A DNA stretch of 64,000 bases from Angiostrongylus vasorum. Lineage: Eukaryota; Nematoda; Chromadorea; Rhabditida; Metastrongylidae. The first letter of the stretch is position 1. Each line of letters opens with the position of its first letter. Position numbers and translations under genes: made by a program. The notes below the pieces were generated by a model. It did not search any database. It worked only from the letters and a program-made list of their open reading frames with translations, and had not been told where the DNA came from. Location of the stretch: NCBI GenBank assembly GCA_018806985.1, contig JADANN010000139.1, forward strand, positions 372,001 through 436,000. The letters run 5' to 3'. Of the stretch, positions 1 to 11,720 are shown one piece after another.

Positions 1-1190
1 TAAAATTATTAGATCACCAGCTATGACTGTGCTAGAGGAGGTTGAAAAATCTGAAAAGGCAAGCCAATAATTTAGTCCAGATCTGGTTGTGATCTCTTAT
101 CGCAAAAGTTGTCACCTTGTGTGGTAACAAATAAGCGGTTAATCATTGGCATTATATTTCCTAGTTTATGACTGCCATTAAATGTAGCATGTACTTTGGT
201 TTTGTTCTCGTTTCTTTGTGCTAAACGATTTTCTCCACTGCTTAGTCATGGAAATGAAAGGTGTTCGGTCAAATAGCGTAGTGCGATATGGCGACAACAT
301 GTTCTTCCCGGGCTGTGTTTCAATCAGGGCATGTTCGACATAGATATGCACTTCGGCTGCTGGATAGAGTAGAAGTGAATGTGCAAGACCAACCTGCTAG
401 CTTCTGCTTGGTCGGCTGTCATCTTTTCTTGTACGAATAAATACAACATCAAGAAGAAGCTGTTTTAAGGACAACTTTTGGATTTGTTCAGTCAGTTGAG
501 CGCTTATACGCCAACAGAATCTAGAAGAGATTCTCCAAGAATGGTAAATTTCATCCTCTAATTCGGCCTACCTTCGTTCATCATTTCCAGAAGAATGCTA
601 GGAACTGAAAGACTGGAAACTTCTTTGCAGACCCTCTCTATTTTTAGCTTTCAAAAGATTGGAAGAAACTGGAAGCATGAAAACTTTTTTGAAGATCATT
701 TGTTTCTTAAAAGCTATGAAAGGGTTGGTTGATTCTTCCTAGGGAACAAACCGAGTGGTTATGAGGACGAGTAGCTCTACTTTACGAAGAATAAAACCGA
801 TGATTATTTGATCTGCAGTACAAACTTGGTGACCCTATGGTGGAGTGGTGGGATCATTTGCCGGCGACGTCAATCGTTTTTCAACTACTGACGTACGTCA
901 GAATTTCCACGATTCGTGATGGATGTTAGTCGTTTTTGTCGTCGGCTGCGGCTCGTCGAAAAGAGGTCTCTATTCTCTTGCCGTAGCAAGGTTCAATGGG
1001 GTTTAACTTCTCATCGAAAGGTAAGAACTAATCCTTGAAGAAACGCTGTGATTTTTTCTCTTAGGAAAAATCTCTTTTTATGTAAGGATTCAGCATTGCA
1101 GATAGAATTGATACCTGCTGATGGAGTGTCCTGTTTTCATAAGGACAGTTATACTAACTTTTGTCAAAGCTGAGCAATCGTTTCTTTATT
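1..1190. other. Non-coding stretch, no gene seen
   Basis: No open frame with splice sites or family resemblance is visible on either strand. The stretch lies upstream of a Penelope-like element tail and may be older repeat or intergenic DNA. Confidence 0.4.
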
Positions 1191-1194
1191 TACG

Positions 1195-1510
1195 TACAAG
1201 CTGACGTTTCGGCGGATTTCGCCTTCTTCAAAGCCTGGAAAGGTCAAGTTGACTGCAATCTACACGGTCAGACGCCTCCATAACCAAAAAGAGAAAATGT
1301 TGAACCAAAATTTCAGTCACATTGAACACAGAGTATTTGCACACTCACCGCTTTCTATGAGTCTTCCACTAAACAAAAGAAAAGAAAAAAGAGAGAAAAA
1401 AAAGAAAGAGATTCTTTCCTCTTTTGCTAAACAAAAGTAGAAAGAATTATTCAACCAATGCCGAGGTTGATAGAAAGTCGGACGTGGGAGTTGCTGAGCA
1501 TTATTTAGTT
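1195..1510 (-). mobile_element. Penelope-like element tail with hammerhead-like motif
   Basis: Positions 1195-1370 closely match 24010-24190, which lies directly downstream of a GIY-YIG open frame, so this is the 3' tail of the same element family without its coding part. On the minus strand, 1201-1235 holds the hammerhead-like core (GAAGAAGGCG, then CGCC, GAAAC, GTC), although the first core base is changed. Near 1455-1495 a second terminal motif (ATGCCGAGGTTGATAG) occurs, which is also found beside the 24 kb copy in inverted orientation. That arrangement suggests a tail-to-tail or rearranged insertion. An A/G-rich simple stretch (1375-1440) separates the two parts. Confidence 0.65.
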
Positions 1511-1514
1511 TCAA

Positions 1515-3640
1515 ATCTTGTTGAATGAAAAGTAGTCACAAATTATCCGAACTTTTTTTATAAAATCCATCAAGCTGACATTTTTTATGCTGAGTAATTG
1601 TTTTTTTTTCTGGAGTCTCACCAAAAATGTCTGGGCTAGAGCGCTCCCACGTCTTCGCCATAGAGAGTCGTCGGTTTTTGTTGCGTCAGAGTAAGTTGTC
1701 TGGCTACGAGGTTTGTTCTGCAACAGCTTTGGATTGATAAGAGTAGAGGGTAAAACGTCTGCTGTTGTCCACTCCTTTGGTGATGTGCTATGCATCCAAA
1801 TTCATTCATAGCGTCGTAAACGTGTTTGCTGTGCATAATTAATGCATATTTGTCCTATACAATGACTTACAGAACTACGTATATCTATTGAGACAGTGTT
1901 TTAATTCTTATAGATAGTCTGCTGTTAAGTTGATAGCCCCGGAGGGATGGGAAGCTTACTGAACCACGGCTACTGACCAACGACTGTGTTTGTTGCAGGT
2001 CACCTCTAACTAGCCTCTGTTTGCGTCCCGGTTGATTAATAATATTGCTTTACTACCGCATAATCTAAAGAAAGAAATCTCAAGCTGTTATTGAACAGGC
2101 CTGATTGTGTCTGTGAACATGGCGATGAACTACCCTATTTAGAGACTGCAGTACGGCACGCAAGAGCATCGCTTTCCTCCAAGTACGATGAAAACACGAC
2201 GCATTTGGGTTGGGGTAGGCGGTCGAAGGGTGAGGGTGCTGGTTGAGTAGGGGGTTCTCTCTACTCAGTCGACGACGAGAATGATTCATTACGAAAACAC
2301 ATCGTCATCATTATATTCACTTTACTAGTAAGGAGGTGATTAATAAAAAGAAAAAAAGCTAGAAAGTGCGATCGTTCTTGTCGGAAGCTCTGCCTTTATC
2401 ATTTTTTTACCGCTTGATTTTTCCTTGGTCAATCTGACAGGGTTTTAAACTTTTACGTTTCAACAGAAGCACCTTGCAATTTCTCTGCTTTTATTCGTTC
2501 TTCTTTTACAATTAGGAACATTAGTTCAGTGTTTTTTACGTATTTGTTTGATTGTTCGTATTTGGCCGAAACCCTCAGATCAATTGAATATTCCTCTGCT
2601 TTAAAACATTGGGGATTTTCCGGCGATTGTTACAAATTTCACGTGTTGTGATGTACAACCACGTCGTGAACGTCTTCTAATGACGCACATTATGGTGATG
2701 TCTTCTAACAAAGGCCATGGAGATACGGCATATTTTAGAGGAGAATATGAAGAGTCGACGTAATCCTCATCTATGAAATATGCATGATCGAAGATTACCA
2801 CCTAAAGAAAAAGTGCAAGAAGGCAGTGCTAATGTTTGGACGAGTTGTAGCCAACGGGGCAAGTCAACCACATGTTCACATTCGTCTTCCATTTCATTGA
2901 AATTCGAATCTTTAGCACCGCTCCAGAAGTGTGGTTTTGTTGGCACGGGTCCAGAAAAGTCTCATCTCAACGTACGGGCCATTATTTGAGTTTCGTGCGC
3001 GTAGATCCCACTCTGCCCGTCGTCACCAAGGACACTCCCACTCCGTCTCCATCCCTCGACCTCGCACCCCACCGCCTGCCACCCCCTTCTCCCCATCCTA
3101 TTCGACATGCCAGAATAAAAAGAATGTCTCACATTTTTCTACAAAAAATTCGCTGGTTTTTTGTAAAATGAGCAATGGAAACTGTCCTTAAAAGTATTTC
3201 ACATCTCTTCCTTTCATTCTCTATTCTACAAAGCTGTTCTTCTGGACAACATGGTATTTGTAACGATCCGTTTTATCCAAAATCTGCACCACGCAGCAGC
3301 CTTCTTTGTGGGGGTTTACATCGGAATTCTTCTCCAGAACTCCTTCTCCTCAGTTGTTCTTCACAACTCACTTTTCGATGAAACCGTCTTCCGTCATGCA
3401 GAAACATTCCCTGACGTCTCTTTTTAGCCGTATTTAGGCCAAATCTATGAATTAACAGTCTTTTCAATTATATCCAGTTCAATTTATAATTGTGTTTTTA
3501 TTCTTATGGATTTCTCAAGGAAATTTTATTCAATTTTGTAATTCTTGCTGGAGTAGTGGCAAAGACGACGTAGTACAGTCGAGAATGAAGAGAAGGAGAA
3601 CGAGCCGATTCATAGATCCGCATAATTATTTCTTTATTCA
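1515..3640. other. Intergenic stretch, nothing recognised
   Basis: Several frames of 60-100 codons exist on both strands. They lack splice context and overlap each other in opposite frames. I see no family resemblance or repeat copy here that I can name. Confidence 0.4.
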
Positions 3641-3920
3641 GGGCGCGTGTGGCGCAGTGGTCGAAGGCACCCTGCAATACACCCATGGGATTGATCCCAG
3701 CGCCTGTGGCTCACCCACCAAGAGTTCCATCCCTCCGGGGTCGGCAAACTGGTACCAGATTTGTCTAGGAGGATAGCAGCACTGGCTCGATACATCGGTA
3801 GGCCACCGCGAGTTATTGTAAAGGCCAAATATGCATTGTCGCCTTCAAACGATGCTTAATGAAGTCGCATGTATGGCGCACACCTCAGGGATTGATCAAC
3901 GCAGAGAGATTTATCCTTTT
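3641..3920 (+). mobile_element. SINE family 1, full-length copy
   Basis: Full-length member of the dominant tRNA-derived SINE, about 280 bp. The head has an A-box-like TGGCGCAGTGG and a B-box-like GGGATTGATCCC, as in a pol III promoter. The body carries the family marks: CCGGGGTCGGCAAACTGG, GGATAGCAGCACTGGCTCG, and the tail ATTGATCAACGC followed by TTATCCTTTT. Confidence 0.85.
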
Positions 3921-4000
3921 GTCTTTTTATTTCTTTGTTATGTAAATCAATCAGTTTACGAGAGAGAACGCTTAATACAGGTAAATAAAATAAAGATATT

Positions 4001-4166
4001 CGCGGTGGTATATCGATGTGTCGAGCCAGTGCTGTTATCCTCCCAGACAAGTCTGGTACCAATTTGCCGACCCGGACGGATGGAAGGCTTGGTGGGCCAT
4101 GGGTGCGGTGATCGATTCCACGTGCATGTTGCAGTGGCGCCTCCAACCACTGTGCCACACGCGCCC
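4001..4166 (-). mobile_element. SINE family 1, tail-truncated copy
   Basis: Minus-strand copy that keeps the tRNA-like head (ending at 4166) and the central block, but stops before the tail. It lies about 80 bp from the full copy at 3641-3920 and in the opposite orientation. Confidence 0.8.
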
Positions 4167-4871
4167 ATAATACAGATATCACTACGAAAATGAATAGTGC
4201 TTGAGTCTTCACTTACTTTTTCTTATTGTTCTTCTTTCTTCAAAGTGTATGGTGAACAGGGTTTCAGCTTGGAATTTTTCTTTCGGTAATTCTTTTAAGG
4301 ACTGTAAAATTCATAAATTGTTTGGAAGTCTAATAATTCTGTAGGCGATTAAACGACTCAATAAAAGGTGAACCGTACTTAATCAAAGTAGTTCTTATTT
4401 ATTCCGACGAGCAACCATTTCCTTACAATCTGTCTCCCCATTGAGCTCTCTCCAGGAAGTATCAATACGTTGATCGATTATTGATTGGAAACACTCTATG
4501 TTGCATTGCTGTAACGGTAACTAATAGTGACTGATCGATGGTATTAGTGGTAACTGTCACCTACAAATTCTGATTCGTTGAACCATCGAGTTAATTCGAG
4601 GTACCAGCGAGGTCTCCATCACCTATGCTCGATGTCGCGTGCCACAGCTGGTGACCCTGATAGCTGCAGTTGTGTCTCCGACGACATGAAACCCTTTATT
4701 TTAACGGTTTTTGCTCAAGAGACCTAGCCATGGGTAGTTCTGGCCTGTCAGCTACCGTGGATTGTTGTGTATGCTCGGTGACCATAATTAATACGGTAAC
4801 ATTAGTGCCGACATCAACAAATTCAATACGCATCTATTTCACTATTGCTTGCGGAAGGTGTTTAATGCTTT

Positions 4872-5225
4872 CCAACGGTTTACCGCCTCATCGTGGCTGG
4901 GTCCCCCTCTGTGTCGGGGAGCGAGGTACAGCGGAGTGATCCATCCCCAGCAGGCTCTCCCAAGCTGAGAAGGAGTCCGGCGTTTCCATCAGAAAGCCTA
5001 TAAGAGTAAACCAATACCGGGATCCGCCACCGTTCTCGTATCAAAGTCGCATGGTGGCAAATCTCCCTCTGATTCACAAGGTCTGCGACTGTCCGTGGTG
5101 GTGAAGACCTGGGGCAGACTTTGGCCAGGCTGACCTCGGGATTGCAGGGAACTACAATGGCTTAACCAGCAAATATCCGATAAATGGTGATTATGCTGGG
5201 GGCCGCACAACCAGTGAGACCGTTC
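4872..5225 (+). repeat. Repeat family 3, ~350-380 bp dispersed element
   Basis: Marks of the family are TTTACCGCCTCATCGTGGCT near the start, GGAGTCCGGCGTTTCCATCA in the middle and CCGCACAACCAGTGAG at the end. Clear copies are at 6176, 16033, 29086 (minus), 45971 and 60715. I see no coding capacity and no clear pol III boxes, so the class is open. Its orientation is arbitrary. Confidence 0.8.
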
Positions 5226-5365
5226 AATTGTCAAGTGTCAAGGTGTTTAATGGTGTAGAGTGAATCATGTGCTCTTCACTCTGTCTATTTGTTGATAGCT
5301 ACGCCCACATTCGTATATGTCGTACTGGTTTGTCGATTTATCGATTATTTCTTCTCGCTTTCAGA

Positions 5366-7398
5366 ATGTCAGAGAAGTCCGAAGGTCAAGTATTTGTTGT
5401 CGATAATCGACGACGTGACGAACTTATCAAAACGGTGTTGATCATCGTGCTGATCATCATCTTTCCGGTAAGTGATGAATCTATCTGCCTGCAATGCTAA
5501 CGGATGCTGACGTCTCAGATTTCCGCGGTCCGATACGACGCGCTGCCGTCTGATTCCGCGTTCCGCTGACGCATGACCACGACGGCACGTCGTTGGTTAT
5601 TCGGCACAGTATAATTGTCCATTAGTGGAAACGAAAATATTGGAAGTACAAAATGTTTGCTGCAAAAATTTACGCTTGTAAAATTGAACTATAGGATAGA
5701 TCGATAAAGTCACAAAAAATAATGACTTAACGAGGATAAATGGTTTTATAGAAGAATAATGTTCGGTGTTCCTATCGTAATTTGAACTTTTGGTATTTAA
5801 CAACAATGATGCTGAGACATTCGCAAAAGTTGGTCGGCAGGCCGGATCTGAACCCGCGACTTTCACGAGATTCACGAGTTACCCACTGCACCACTGAGAT
5901 CTCTACCAATCTCACAAATATTTCAACATCATTGTGGCTGTATTTCACGTAAGACCATGGCATGAAGAAATAATAGGTAGTGAGTGAAAAGTTACAATAA
6001 TATTTAAGTGAAAGAAGTTCGAAAGGAAGTTTTAAAGGAGAATGGTTTTTCCGAATAGCATTTAACTTACATCGTTTTGGTTCATACTGAACTTCTTCCT
6101 ATTTATTTTTTGTTATTTGCGTTATTGTCGTTTTATTTTTAGCTACTTGTAAATAAATGTCATGCTTACCAAGCCTCCCAACGGTGTACCGCGTCATCGT
6201 GGCTGGGAGGTGTTCCTGGGTATCGGGCTGCGATGTACGGTAGGGGGTTATTCTCCCCGGCAGGATATCCCAAGCTGAGGAGGAGTTCGACATGTCCGCC
6301 AGGAAGCCCAGCTTAGATTAAACCAATGCCAAGATTCACTACTGTCCTGGTATCAAACTAGTCGCATGGCGGCAAATCTTCCTCTGACCCACAAGGGCGG
6401 CGGCCGCCTGTGGTGATGACGACCTGGGGCAGATTTTGGCCTGGCTGACCTCAGCACTCCAGGGAACCACAATGGCTGAACCAGCAATACTCCGAAAAAT
6501 GGAGATTGTGCTGGTGCCCGCACAATCAGTGAGGATGGGTAGTCCAAGTACTCAAGCAAGTATTTACTAAGTGTCAATTCTAGTAACTTCTGTTCACTGT
6601 TATTGTTATTATTCTTATTACTAGTACTATTGCTCCCACTACTATCATGGAACTATTGTACCTGTTCCAACTATTATTGTTACCGTTATTATTTTCAATA
6701 TTATTGTTCTTGTCACTATTATCGCTTCTGATACCACTATCATTGTGCCATCCTTACCATTTCTGTTATAATCGCTACCGTTATTACCACCACTATCATC
6801 ATCGTCACAAGGTCATTATCATTAGGATACCTTGTGCTGAGAAATATGTTTAAAGGTGTTACTTCTTTTTATGTACTGCCTATTCTTTTTTCATGGCAGG
6901 GTATGATATGGGATATAAAAAAAAGAATAAGCAGTGAATAAAAAATGACTATGTTGATGTCTATACTACAGGTTCAGCTTAACTGGGTTCGATGCCGATT
7001 TGTGCTCCCCAGATCAGTCCTGTGGACGGGTGACTGTTGATAACACCTATAGGTTAAAATATGGCTGAGAGAAAGGTGAAACGAAGGACCCGCATGTTGT
7101 GGTGGTGAACACGTTAGCCCCCGGTAAAGGTAGTATCGGGTTCGATCCCTATCGCAAACACTTGCGGTCCGAGGTTTTGCAAATATCTCAGTATCATTGT
7201 TGTTATGTTTAAAGGATTTCACTCTTCATTTTCGGTTTTTCATTTTTTCAGCCAGCAGCGATCGCAGTGCAAGCGAACGAGTGCAACATACACGTGGTGA
7301 TCAGTTTGTTCCTGATGTTCTTCTTCATCATTCCGGCCTACATTCATGCTGTCTGGTACTGCTTTATACGAAAAGCACCGGAACACATCATCGCCTGA
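5366..7398 (+). CDS. Pmp3/UPF0057-family small membrane protein
   Basis: Two exons, 5366-5467 and 7252-7398, give an 82-residue protein. The intron begins GTAAGT and ends TTTTTTCAG, and the phase is 0 on both sides. An acceptor-like CGCTTTCAG sits one base before the ATG, which suits SL trans-splicing or a 5' UTR intron. The protein has a charged N-terminus (about residues 1-20) and two hydrophobic segments (about 22-40 and 47-65). They carry the family pattern: PPAAIAV after the first helix, an internal Cys, then PAYIHAVWY. Yeast Pmp3 and its relatives are about 55-80 residue plasma-membrane proteolipids that affect membrane potential and salt tolerance; the family assignment is firm but the cellular role here is inferred. 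The 1.8 kb intron is filled with two SINEs, a family 3 repeat and a TTA-rich simple stretch. AATAAA at 7701-7706 is a candidate polyadenylation signal. Confidence 0.9.
5797..5962 (-). mobile_element. tRNA-derived SINE (family 2 type)
   Basis: On the minus strand a GGTGCAGTGGGTAACTC A-box region is followed about 45 bases later by GGGTTCAGATCC (B-box). The 3' part ends in the TTTTGCGAATGTCTCAGCAT motif shared by family 2 elements. It lies in the intron of the Pmp3-like gene. It has no credible tRNA fold of its own and is flanked by family sequence, so I do not call a tRNA gene. Confidence 0.7.
6176..6555 (+). repeat. Repeat family 3 copy
   Basis: Near full-length copy sharing order and spacing with 4872-5225, both inside or just upstream of the Pmp3-like gene and in the same orientation. 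It ends at GGATGGGTAGTCCAAGTA, a terminal motif also seen at 16350-16385 and 61040-61075. Confidence 0.8.
6595..6830 (+). repeat. Degenerate TTA/ACC-rich simple-sequence tract
   Basis: About 230 bases made of imperfect TTA, TTG and CAC trinucleotide runs with almost no G on this strand. The 68-codon open frame inside it is a product of the low-complexity sequence and is not a gene. Confidence 0.75.
6965..7212 (+). mobile_element. SINE family 2 copy
   Basis: The head GTTGTGGTGGTGAACAC and the B-box GGGTTCGATCCC lie about 45 bases apart. They are preceded by the leader TTAACTGGGTTCGATGCC and followed by TTTTGCAAATATCTCAG. The copy ends only about 40 bases before the second exon of the Pmp3-like gene, so it sits next to that gene's 3' splice region. 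Confidence 0.8.
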
Positions 7399-7493
7399 AC
7401 GTCTTCCACTTGTGCAGCTGCTCTCATCACCGCTTGGCATCTACGAAGCACTGCTCGCTTCTGTACTGCAGAAGTGTGACGTCACAAATTGCT

Positions 7494-7530
7494 CTCTCCG
7501 TCTCTCTCTCTCTCTCTCTCTCTCTCTCCC
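7494..7530 (+). repeat. (CT)n microsatellite
   Basis: An uninterrupted TCTC run in the predicted 3' UTR of the Pmp3-like gene, about 100 bases after its stop codon. It is likely to vary in length between individuals. Confidence 0.9.
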
Positions 7531-7799
7531 GAGCCTTCTCCATTTCGTCGATATCCATATTCAATTTAATGCATATGAATTGTATTTAAGCTTTATTATA
7601 GACAAAACCGATACATTCGGGATGAACTCTCACTTTCATTTTGTTTCTTTAATTGATGTTTTCGAATTTTTTTTTGAATTGGTCGCTTTTCTTGTTTTTA
7701 AATAAAACTCGCTCATGTTTTTCTCTTCTACTAAGGCGAGGTAATCTGCAAAAGCATTCGGTGTTTACACTAGTTGTTTAGGAGCACCCCTTCATTCAC

Positions 7800-7985
7800 A
7801 TTCGTAGACATGATCGAATGCATGTTTGACCAATGGAATGGCATGTATAGGCCAACCAGTTTATCTACCAGAGTTTTTATCCTCGCGGATTTGTCTGACG
7901 CTGATTTTTCGAACCCAGAAGGATAGAAGGGTTGGGTAGCCTAGGGCGCTGGGTCGAGCCAACGATGCTACAGGCACCGTCGGTA
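7800..7985 (-). mobile_element. Diverged SINE family 1 copy
   Basis: The order of family 1 landmarks is kept in weakened form: GATCGAATGCATG, then TATCCTCGCGGATTTGTCTG, then GAACCCAGAAGGATAGAAGG. It appears to be an old copy. The tRNA head is not recognisable. Confidence 0.45.
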
Positions 7986-7999
7986 ATCCATAATGTCTC

Positions 8000-9110
8000 A
8001 ATTGGTCGTCGTTTCCATAATTCTTTAGAATCGCGTTCGTTTCTTTTGAGCATAAATGATAAATATTATGGAAGTGTGGAAGGTAGCGCTTTGTTCCACC
8101 TGAACATCGTCTTCCTGAGATTCAGTCAATGACCAATCTCTTCACAAACGTCGAAATCGCTCAGTATTAATTTCGCAAGGCTAGACCATGACGTGATGGG
8201 AACGTTGTCATTAGCGATTCCGCCGTTGATGAAATCGCCTCCTTTCGTCTTTCGCTCCCATGTCGTCATATTTCAGTTGTCTCCGTGTGTTCGGGTGGTG
8301 TCGTATAATTTTGATGCAATGGTGTCACATTATCGAAAATATTTGCTTAGGTCGATGAAGACGATCTCTGATCGTGGAATGCTCGAAGTGTTTTGAGAAT
8401 ACGTGTTGCAACACAATATAGCCTATAAAGCATCTTTATGCACTGAATATGAATGTCTTGATTGTTCAAAGTTCTAATGGCTGCTCCGAATACTGGTTGT
8501 TTGCCGGTAGAATTAGAATCGTCTTTTGCAATTTTGAGACATAACGATGTCTCGTACTCTAACAATCCTTCAGTAGGTTTCGCTATCGTATTGATATTAT
8601 CCATCGGAATGAGTAATTTTCGAAACTCTGCTCACCACTTGCATTACAAAAGCCGCCTTTTAATGAACAAGTTCAACACGTTTGTGGAGGTGACGGGTTC
8701 ATTGTTTTGGTACCAGCTGGTGGACGAAGCTGAAAAGACTGAAGTACATTTCCTCGATCAGCTTCTCTATTGTCCCTTGCTGAAATAATTGTTTCGGTCG
8801 GATTCTGGTGAGCGATGATCACGGTCGTGTTAGTGACGAAGCCATGACGGGCGTGGACGCTCTCTTGCCGTTTACAGCTCAATTCTGAATCATTGTTTTC
8901 CTAGTTTTATGCCTTTTTTGTTCGTTTTAGGATCGGTTAGTGTACTGGCAATGTTACCGTCCAATATGCGTAAGGCTACTCTGTCCTGGCCAATCAAGCC
9001 TACTATCCTTTCACAATCGGGATTGACACCAAAATTGTCTGGAATCATCTCCTCCATGAAATCCAGCAGGACTGACGACTTTCTGTAACAGAGATGTGGC
9101 AACTCTATGG
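8000..9110 (-). mobile_element. Decayed RTE-type LINE fragment
   Basis: On the minus strand, broken frames run in the order expected for the central part of an RTE reverse transcriptase. They include a stretch similar to the thumb-side sequence AIRTLNNQDIHIQCIKMLYR, then KYDDMGAKDERRR, which aligns with WDNMGVKIDGRQ of the copy at 53-57 kb, and then a degraded version of the FADD catalytic region near 8180-8215 where the Asp pair is lost. Many frame breaks show it is long dead. The segment 8800-9110 is placed here by position only. Confidence 0.55.
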
Positions 9111-9572
9111 GACGAACATCCTAAGATTGCACAAGGGACGACTCAATCAACAATCACCAACACTCGGAAAATTAAAAATCTTCAAGCAGTGAGCGAAAGG
9201 AGATGAAATCCGAAGACCTCCATGGAATACGAATGCGAGGAAAATAATTGAGAGCAACTGAGGTCTGCATAACATGTGATTTCGGGTTATGGAAAATTAA
9301 AAAAAATGGTTAAAAACATGCTTGTTTTTTATGGTTCCTTTTATCGCATCGCAACAGAGCTGGCATGTCAGCCGCGAGTTTACGGAGGCAGATGTTCCTT
9401 GGCGACTTCAGCATTCTGGACTTTCCAAGCATTGTGAAGTTGTTCTAATCCAACTATTCTGATCGTATTTCTCATCGATATAGCAGACAATGACATCTTT
9501 CCCAGAGCCATGCAGAAGAACAAAAAAATTGCTCAATCTGCATGACTGATCCAAGGTTGGTATAAAAAGGAA

Positions 9573-9849
9573 AAAGGATAAAGCTTTCTGCGTTGATCAA
9601 TCCCTGAGTGATGGCCTATGTATTCAACTTTATTAAGTATCGTTGGAGGTGATTGATTGCATATCTGGCCTTTACAATGACTCGCGGTGGCCTACTGATG
9701 TATCGAGCCAGTGCTGATATCCTGGCAGACAAGTCTGATACCAATTTGCCGACCCCGGAGTGATGGAAGGCTTGGTGGGCCATGGGCGCGGGGGTCGATT
9801 CCACGTGTGTGTCGCAGTGGCGCTTCCAACCACTGCACCACACGCGCCC
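9573..9849 (-). mobile_element. SINE family 1, full-length copy
   Basis: Complete minus-strand copy from the AAGGATAAAG tail (reverse complement of CTTTATCCTT) to the GCGCC head at 9841-9849. Apart from a few substitutions it matches the copies at 40051 and 13951. Confidence 0.85.
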
Positions 9850-11129
9850 TATATAAAAAGGTTGGTATATAAAACTAAAGAAAAGCACATGACTAGATAT
9901 GACAACGAAGGCCTAAATAGTAAGAAATAGCTGGGCATACGTGACTCGATTAATTGCGGCTCTGAAGAATTCATCGAAACCGTGGACAATGTATACGTAA
10001 TATTCTCCCGTAAGCTTCTCCATAAGTTCCTCATACAATTATGTTACGAATACTAGGATTAGATATCAATTACCCATGGAGAAGTCAAAGGATATTAGCT
10101 AATGTAGATTGCGAGGAAATCAATCATTCTTGGAGACGGAGATGGCAGGCATTATCATATCTGCTATTGTGAGATACTCGGTAATGGAGAACACAAGGAA
10201 TTCTGATATGTTGTTATTATAAGATGTTCTCATAAAGGCAGTTATGACTTTGAAGTCGGAATTTACACTGCTTGGTCCACTCTGTAGGAAATCTGCATGT
10301 GCAAATGAAATGTCTTGGTCTCGTCTTCTTCAGAGCTTGATGTTGGGCAATGAAGTCTATCAAAGATGGCACTGATTCATACCTTTTACCGTAAACGTCC
10401 AATTCGATTGATTAGTTGTTCATAGGGAATGTGAGCGAGCTCGTTGTCCTTTATTGCCGCACGCTAATGAGCTGTTGGTCTATACCGTATCACAAGAGAT
10501 GAGTATGACAAGCGAAGTCTTCGCGTTTCGATCACTCCGATGAAGTCGTAGAAGATTCTATGAAGTTCGGTTTGATCGTTTCAGTTCATATGAAAAAATA
10601 TGCGCTAGATATGCTCTATCTTACAGTAGGCGAGTTCGTTACAGGTTGTGGTCATAGCCCTTCGAAATCTTGGCCAATTCATAATGCTCTGAGATGATTC
10701 TCACCATGCTCATCGTTCTTCAAAGCGCATTTATGTCAGGTTCCTTCTCTATCCGGCAAATGACACAACTCGGGGAGAGCTTCTTGGGTTTTAGTGTAGT
10801 GAATGAATACACTTACGTTCATCCAACCGAGCACGTGAAGGCTACGAAATCCATTCATTGTGGGCAATCGATCTCGAATCGTTTCCCATTAATGTTTGCA
10901 CACGAGGATTTAGCATGGTGCCACCCAAAATACAAGTGCAGTGCAACCAGGGACATCCACGCACGTAAAAATGAATGTGTTTGAGCTACTTTTGTCTCAG
11001 GGCAGGTATGTGGTTTCTTTTAGACCATGTTTAACCTCCTATCTACTACTAGTGGAGTCATAATAATCCAGTTTTTTTTTGAAGAGCGGAAACAGAAACG
11101 AAGGCGTTGTTACAGCATTCACTAATTCA

Positions 11130-11720
11130 AAATAGCTGACCCCTCGGCGGTCTCGCGTTCTTCAAGCCTGGAAGGATTAAATTAACGCGCAGTCTATTCA
11201 GTAAGCACAATCATAACCTCAGCAAACAAAGCTTAATACGTTAATTTCCATTCGTATAGTAGAATGCTTTTTTAAACATTCACTGCTTTTTTTCGTCGCA
11301 AATCTACAGGTTATTTAATGAAGATCGGCCGTACAGAATTGATGAGAAATGTGCCTGGCCCAGGTCAAAGAAGGTTGTTTATTTATTAACCTTGCGTTAG
11401 CTTATGAAGAAAGTATACGTACTGATTGGTCACACTGAGGTTAAAGGAAGATCTTTTTTGAAGACAGTGAAGGTCTCAAAGAAGCTGTTTATTATGCGAC
11501 TGCATTAAGATTGTCAGCTGAGGTTAATAAAGTGTCTGGTTGAGCAAATTGCATGTCAATTTGACCATTCCATGCTCTGAAGAAGACGAATCCACCAATA
11601 GGGAGGCTATTTGGAGTGCATAAATGCCGTAGTAACCATCTCGCGTCTACTTGTCAAGAAAAAACAGTGAGCTATTAATTGATACCGAGGTTGAAAAGAA
11701 AGTTAGTCCTGGGATTTGCT
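11130..11720. mobile_element. Penelope-like element tail fragments
   Basis: A minus-strand hammerhead-like tail at 11134-11167 and a plus-strand one at 11574-11600 (CTCTGAAGAAGACGAATCC) face each other. They are followed by GATACCGAGGTTGAAAAG at about 11680, the counterpart of ATGCCGAGGTTGATAG at 1455. No open frame of the element survives. The opposed tails repeat the arrangement seen at 56.2-56.4 kb. Confidence 0.5.

Noticed and set aside
5797..5962. Possible tRNA gene
   Set aside because: A-box and B-box are present but the stems do not form a proper cloverleaf, and the 3' part is shared with other dispersed elements. It is a tRNA-derived SINE.
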